In this document: piece by piece, positions 62,776 to 64,000 of the stretch
How positions within the stretch are numbered: position 1 is the stretch's first letter
Layout: the number at the start of each line of letters is the position of its first letter
Source of the DNA: Fasciola hepatica
Lineage: Eukaryota > Platyhelminthes > Trematoda > Plagiorchiida > Fasciolidae
NCBI GenBank assembly: GCA_948099385.1
Contig: CANUEZ040000116.1
Coordinates: forward strand, 11,042,001 to 11,106,000
Reading direction: 5' to 3'
DNA: 64,000 nt
Translations under genes and position numbers: made by a program
The notes under the pieces: generated by a model
Told to the model about the DNA's origin: nothing
Seen by the model: the letters and a program-made list of their open reading frames with translations, nothing else
The model's database searches: none

Positions 62776-64000
62776 TCAGGAAGGTAGCGAAAGAGGCCGG
62801 ATGCAAGTACGCCAATGACCGCGACACCTAGCCTTGTTACTTAATTTCTCCAACCATCTGAGAGGCAGGTTCCGTGGACTCAGACCCGAAAGTCTCACAA
62901 GTCACACTGAAACAGGTACAATGGTAAAGTTTCCATAAGATTTCCTATATAATGGACCGACCATCTCGAACTATCTTCCAACAACTCCTTTATTTGAAAA
63001 CAGAGTACGCCGAAGATGCCTGTTGGTGGGCGTTCAAAGCACACGATCCAGCTGGCTCAACCAGTTTAGATACAGTATCCGTTCCATTGACTGGCATCTG
63101 GTTTCGAACAACCTGCGCCTGAGTTCAACTTTGCTGGTACGATGTTCTCACCATGTTTACCCGACACCACGATGGCATCGATGCTCAGACACCGACTGTC
63201 TCCGATTACCTTTGTTCATTTTTCTGAGCCAAATTAAAGAACGTATCTAAACGCCGCAGAGTTCACTCAAAGGTTGGTAGACAAATGGATATCATGCCGA
63301 CTCAGCAGATGATTGAGGTTAGTAAAAGACAAACGTGTCTTCTGTAACGTGACGATATTTCATTCGTTATCTGACCACATTGGGAGATTTAAGTGAATAG
63401 GTAATCAAAACTTATCCACTTCATCTGGAGCTTCCTTCACCAGGACTAGGTTTGATGTGGCTACAAACCAGTCCTGCAGCGGCATCTAACACTCTGAAGA
63501 TGCAAAACGCACCCGAAACATCGCTACGTTATTTACTAGGCTATCTAGAAAAACCTGCAACTTACCTAGATTGTCTTCCGCTTATTCTAGGTCAGACGGA
63601 TCGCTGCTTGATCAGAGATCGATGCCACTATTCTCACAGGAGAATAGGGCTCTTGCTGCATGAAATTCAGTCAAAACATTGAAGAGGAGCAATAGGGGGC
63701 AAGCCTGAAGAACACCACTTCTCTTCATGAACCCGAGTGAAAGGCCACTGTAAGCAATAAATTGGTTTCGGCTGTTCCCATGCAAGGAAAGAGAAATGGG
63801 ACAAAATTCCATGGTTCACCTTTTAGTGATAGGTAGCCCCAGAGAACTGTTCTGCTGAACGCGGCTTTCAGGTTAAGAAACACAGAGATTGTGGGCCTAC
63901 TGAATGCATGCCCGTGTTCTAAGACTTGTTGAAGCGTAAAGATGAGGTGGACGCAAAGCAGAACGCGTCTGAAACTAGCTCTGTCCTCGCGCATGCACCT
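62776..64000 (-). mobile_element. RTE-like LINE, RT fingers to ORF stop, runs off window
   Basis: It enters at the right edge on the minus strand: LQQVLEHGHAFSRPTISVFL and LKAAFSRTVLWGYLSLKG (63994-63725) are the RT block 'LRQVLEhrh...T..vFLD.kaAFDSVdR..LW'. Then come SGVLQACPL (about 63725), LGKLQVFLDSL..NVAMF (63570-63500), LQDW and the thumb. The C-terminal tail is RNLPLRWLEKLS then GHWRTCIRPLSLPS, with stop at 62778-62776. The aspartate of the AAFDSV block is lost, and the YADD box is broken by a stop (about 63590). It is a decayed copy whose 5' part lies beyond 64 kb. Confidence 0.82.

Overview
The window looks like a gene-poor stretch of an invertebrate nuclear genome, most likely a flatworm and probably a digenean fluke. 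There are no bacterial operons, ribosome-binding sites or long open genes. Coding signal comes as short exons with GT-AG borders in very large introns, plus decayed non-LTR retroelements (RTE-like and CR1-like LINEs) and Penelope-like elements (PLEs) with GIY-YIG endonucleases. The organism call is inference from this retroelement mix and from family resemblance of the RTE C-terminal tails; no species marker is visible.

Host gene (about 9.3-27.8 kb, minus strand). Three exons (27722-27792, 13760-13905, 9282-9385) have matching splice phases (0, then 2) and together encode about 106 residues of ankyrin repeats. They resemble the N-terminal repeats of myosin-phosphatase targeting subunits (PPP1R12/PPP1R16 family of protein phosphatase 1 regulators). 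Both ends of the gene lie outside what I can recognise. The introns are about 13.8 kb and 4.4 kb and are full of retroelement debris.

Mobile DNA. RTE-like reverse transcriptase remnants lie at 12.9-13.3 (+), 16.7-17.7 (-), 19.2-20.2 (-), 21.9-23.4 (+) and 62.8-64.0 kb (-, running off the window). CR1-like LINE pieces lie at 3.5-4.0 (+), 26.6-26.8 (-) and 49.4-49.7 kb (-). PLE sequence lies at 25.2-26.0 (-) and 40.3-43.7 kb (+). The 40-44 kb locus is the best preserved: an old PLE is interrupted by a younger, 5'-truncated PLE copy bounded by an 11-bp target-site duplication, and is followed by a second copy of its own 5' start, a partial-tandem layout.

Unexplained structure. Three inverted arrangements stand out: a 21-bp minisatellite array present twice in opposite orientation (6.6-7.1 kb); a 259-bp, nearly identical inverted repeat around a PLE fragment (24.9-26.6 kb); and a 116-bp-arm foldback hairpin with a 17-nt loop (47.74-47.98 kb). 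Microsatellites (TA)n and (TTA)n occur at 23.6, 29.3 and 37.6 kb. The stretches 27.8-40.3 kb and 50.1-62.7 kb otherwise hold only unrecognised open frames that I cannot tell from chance.
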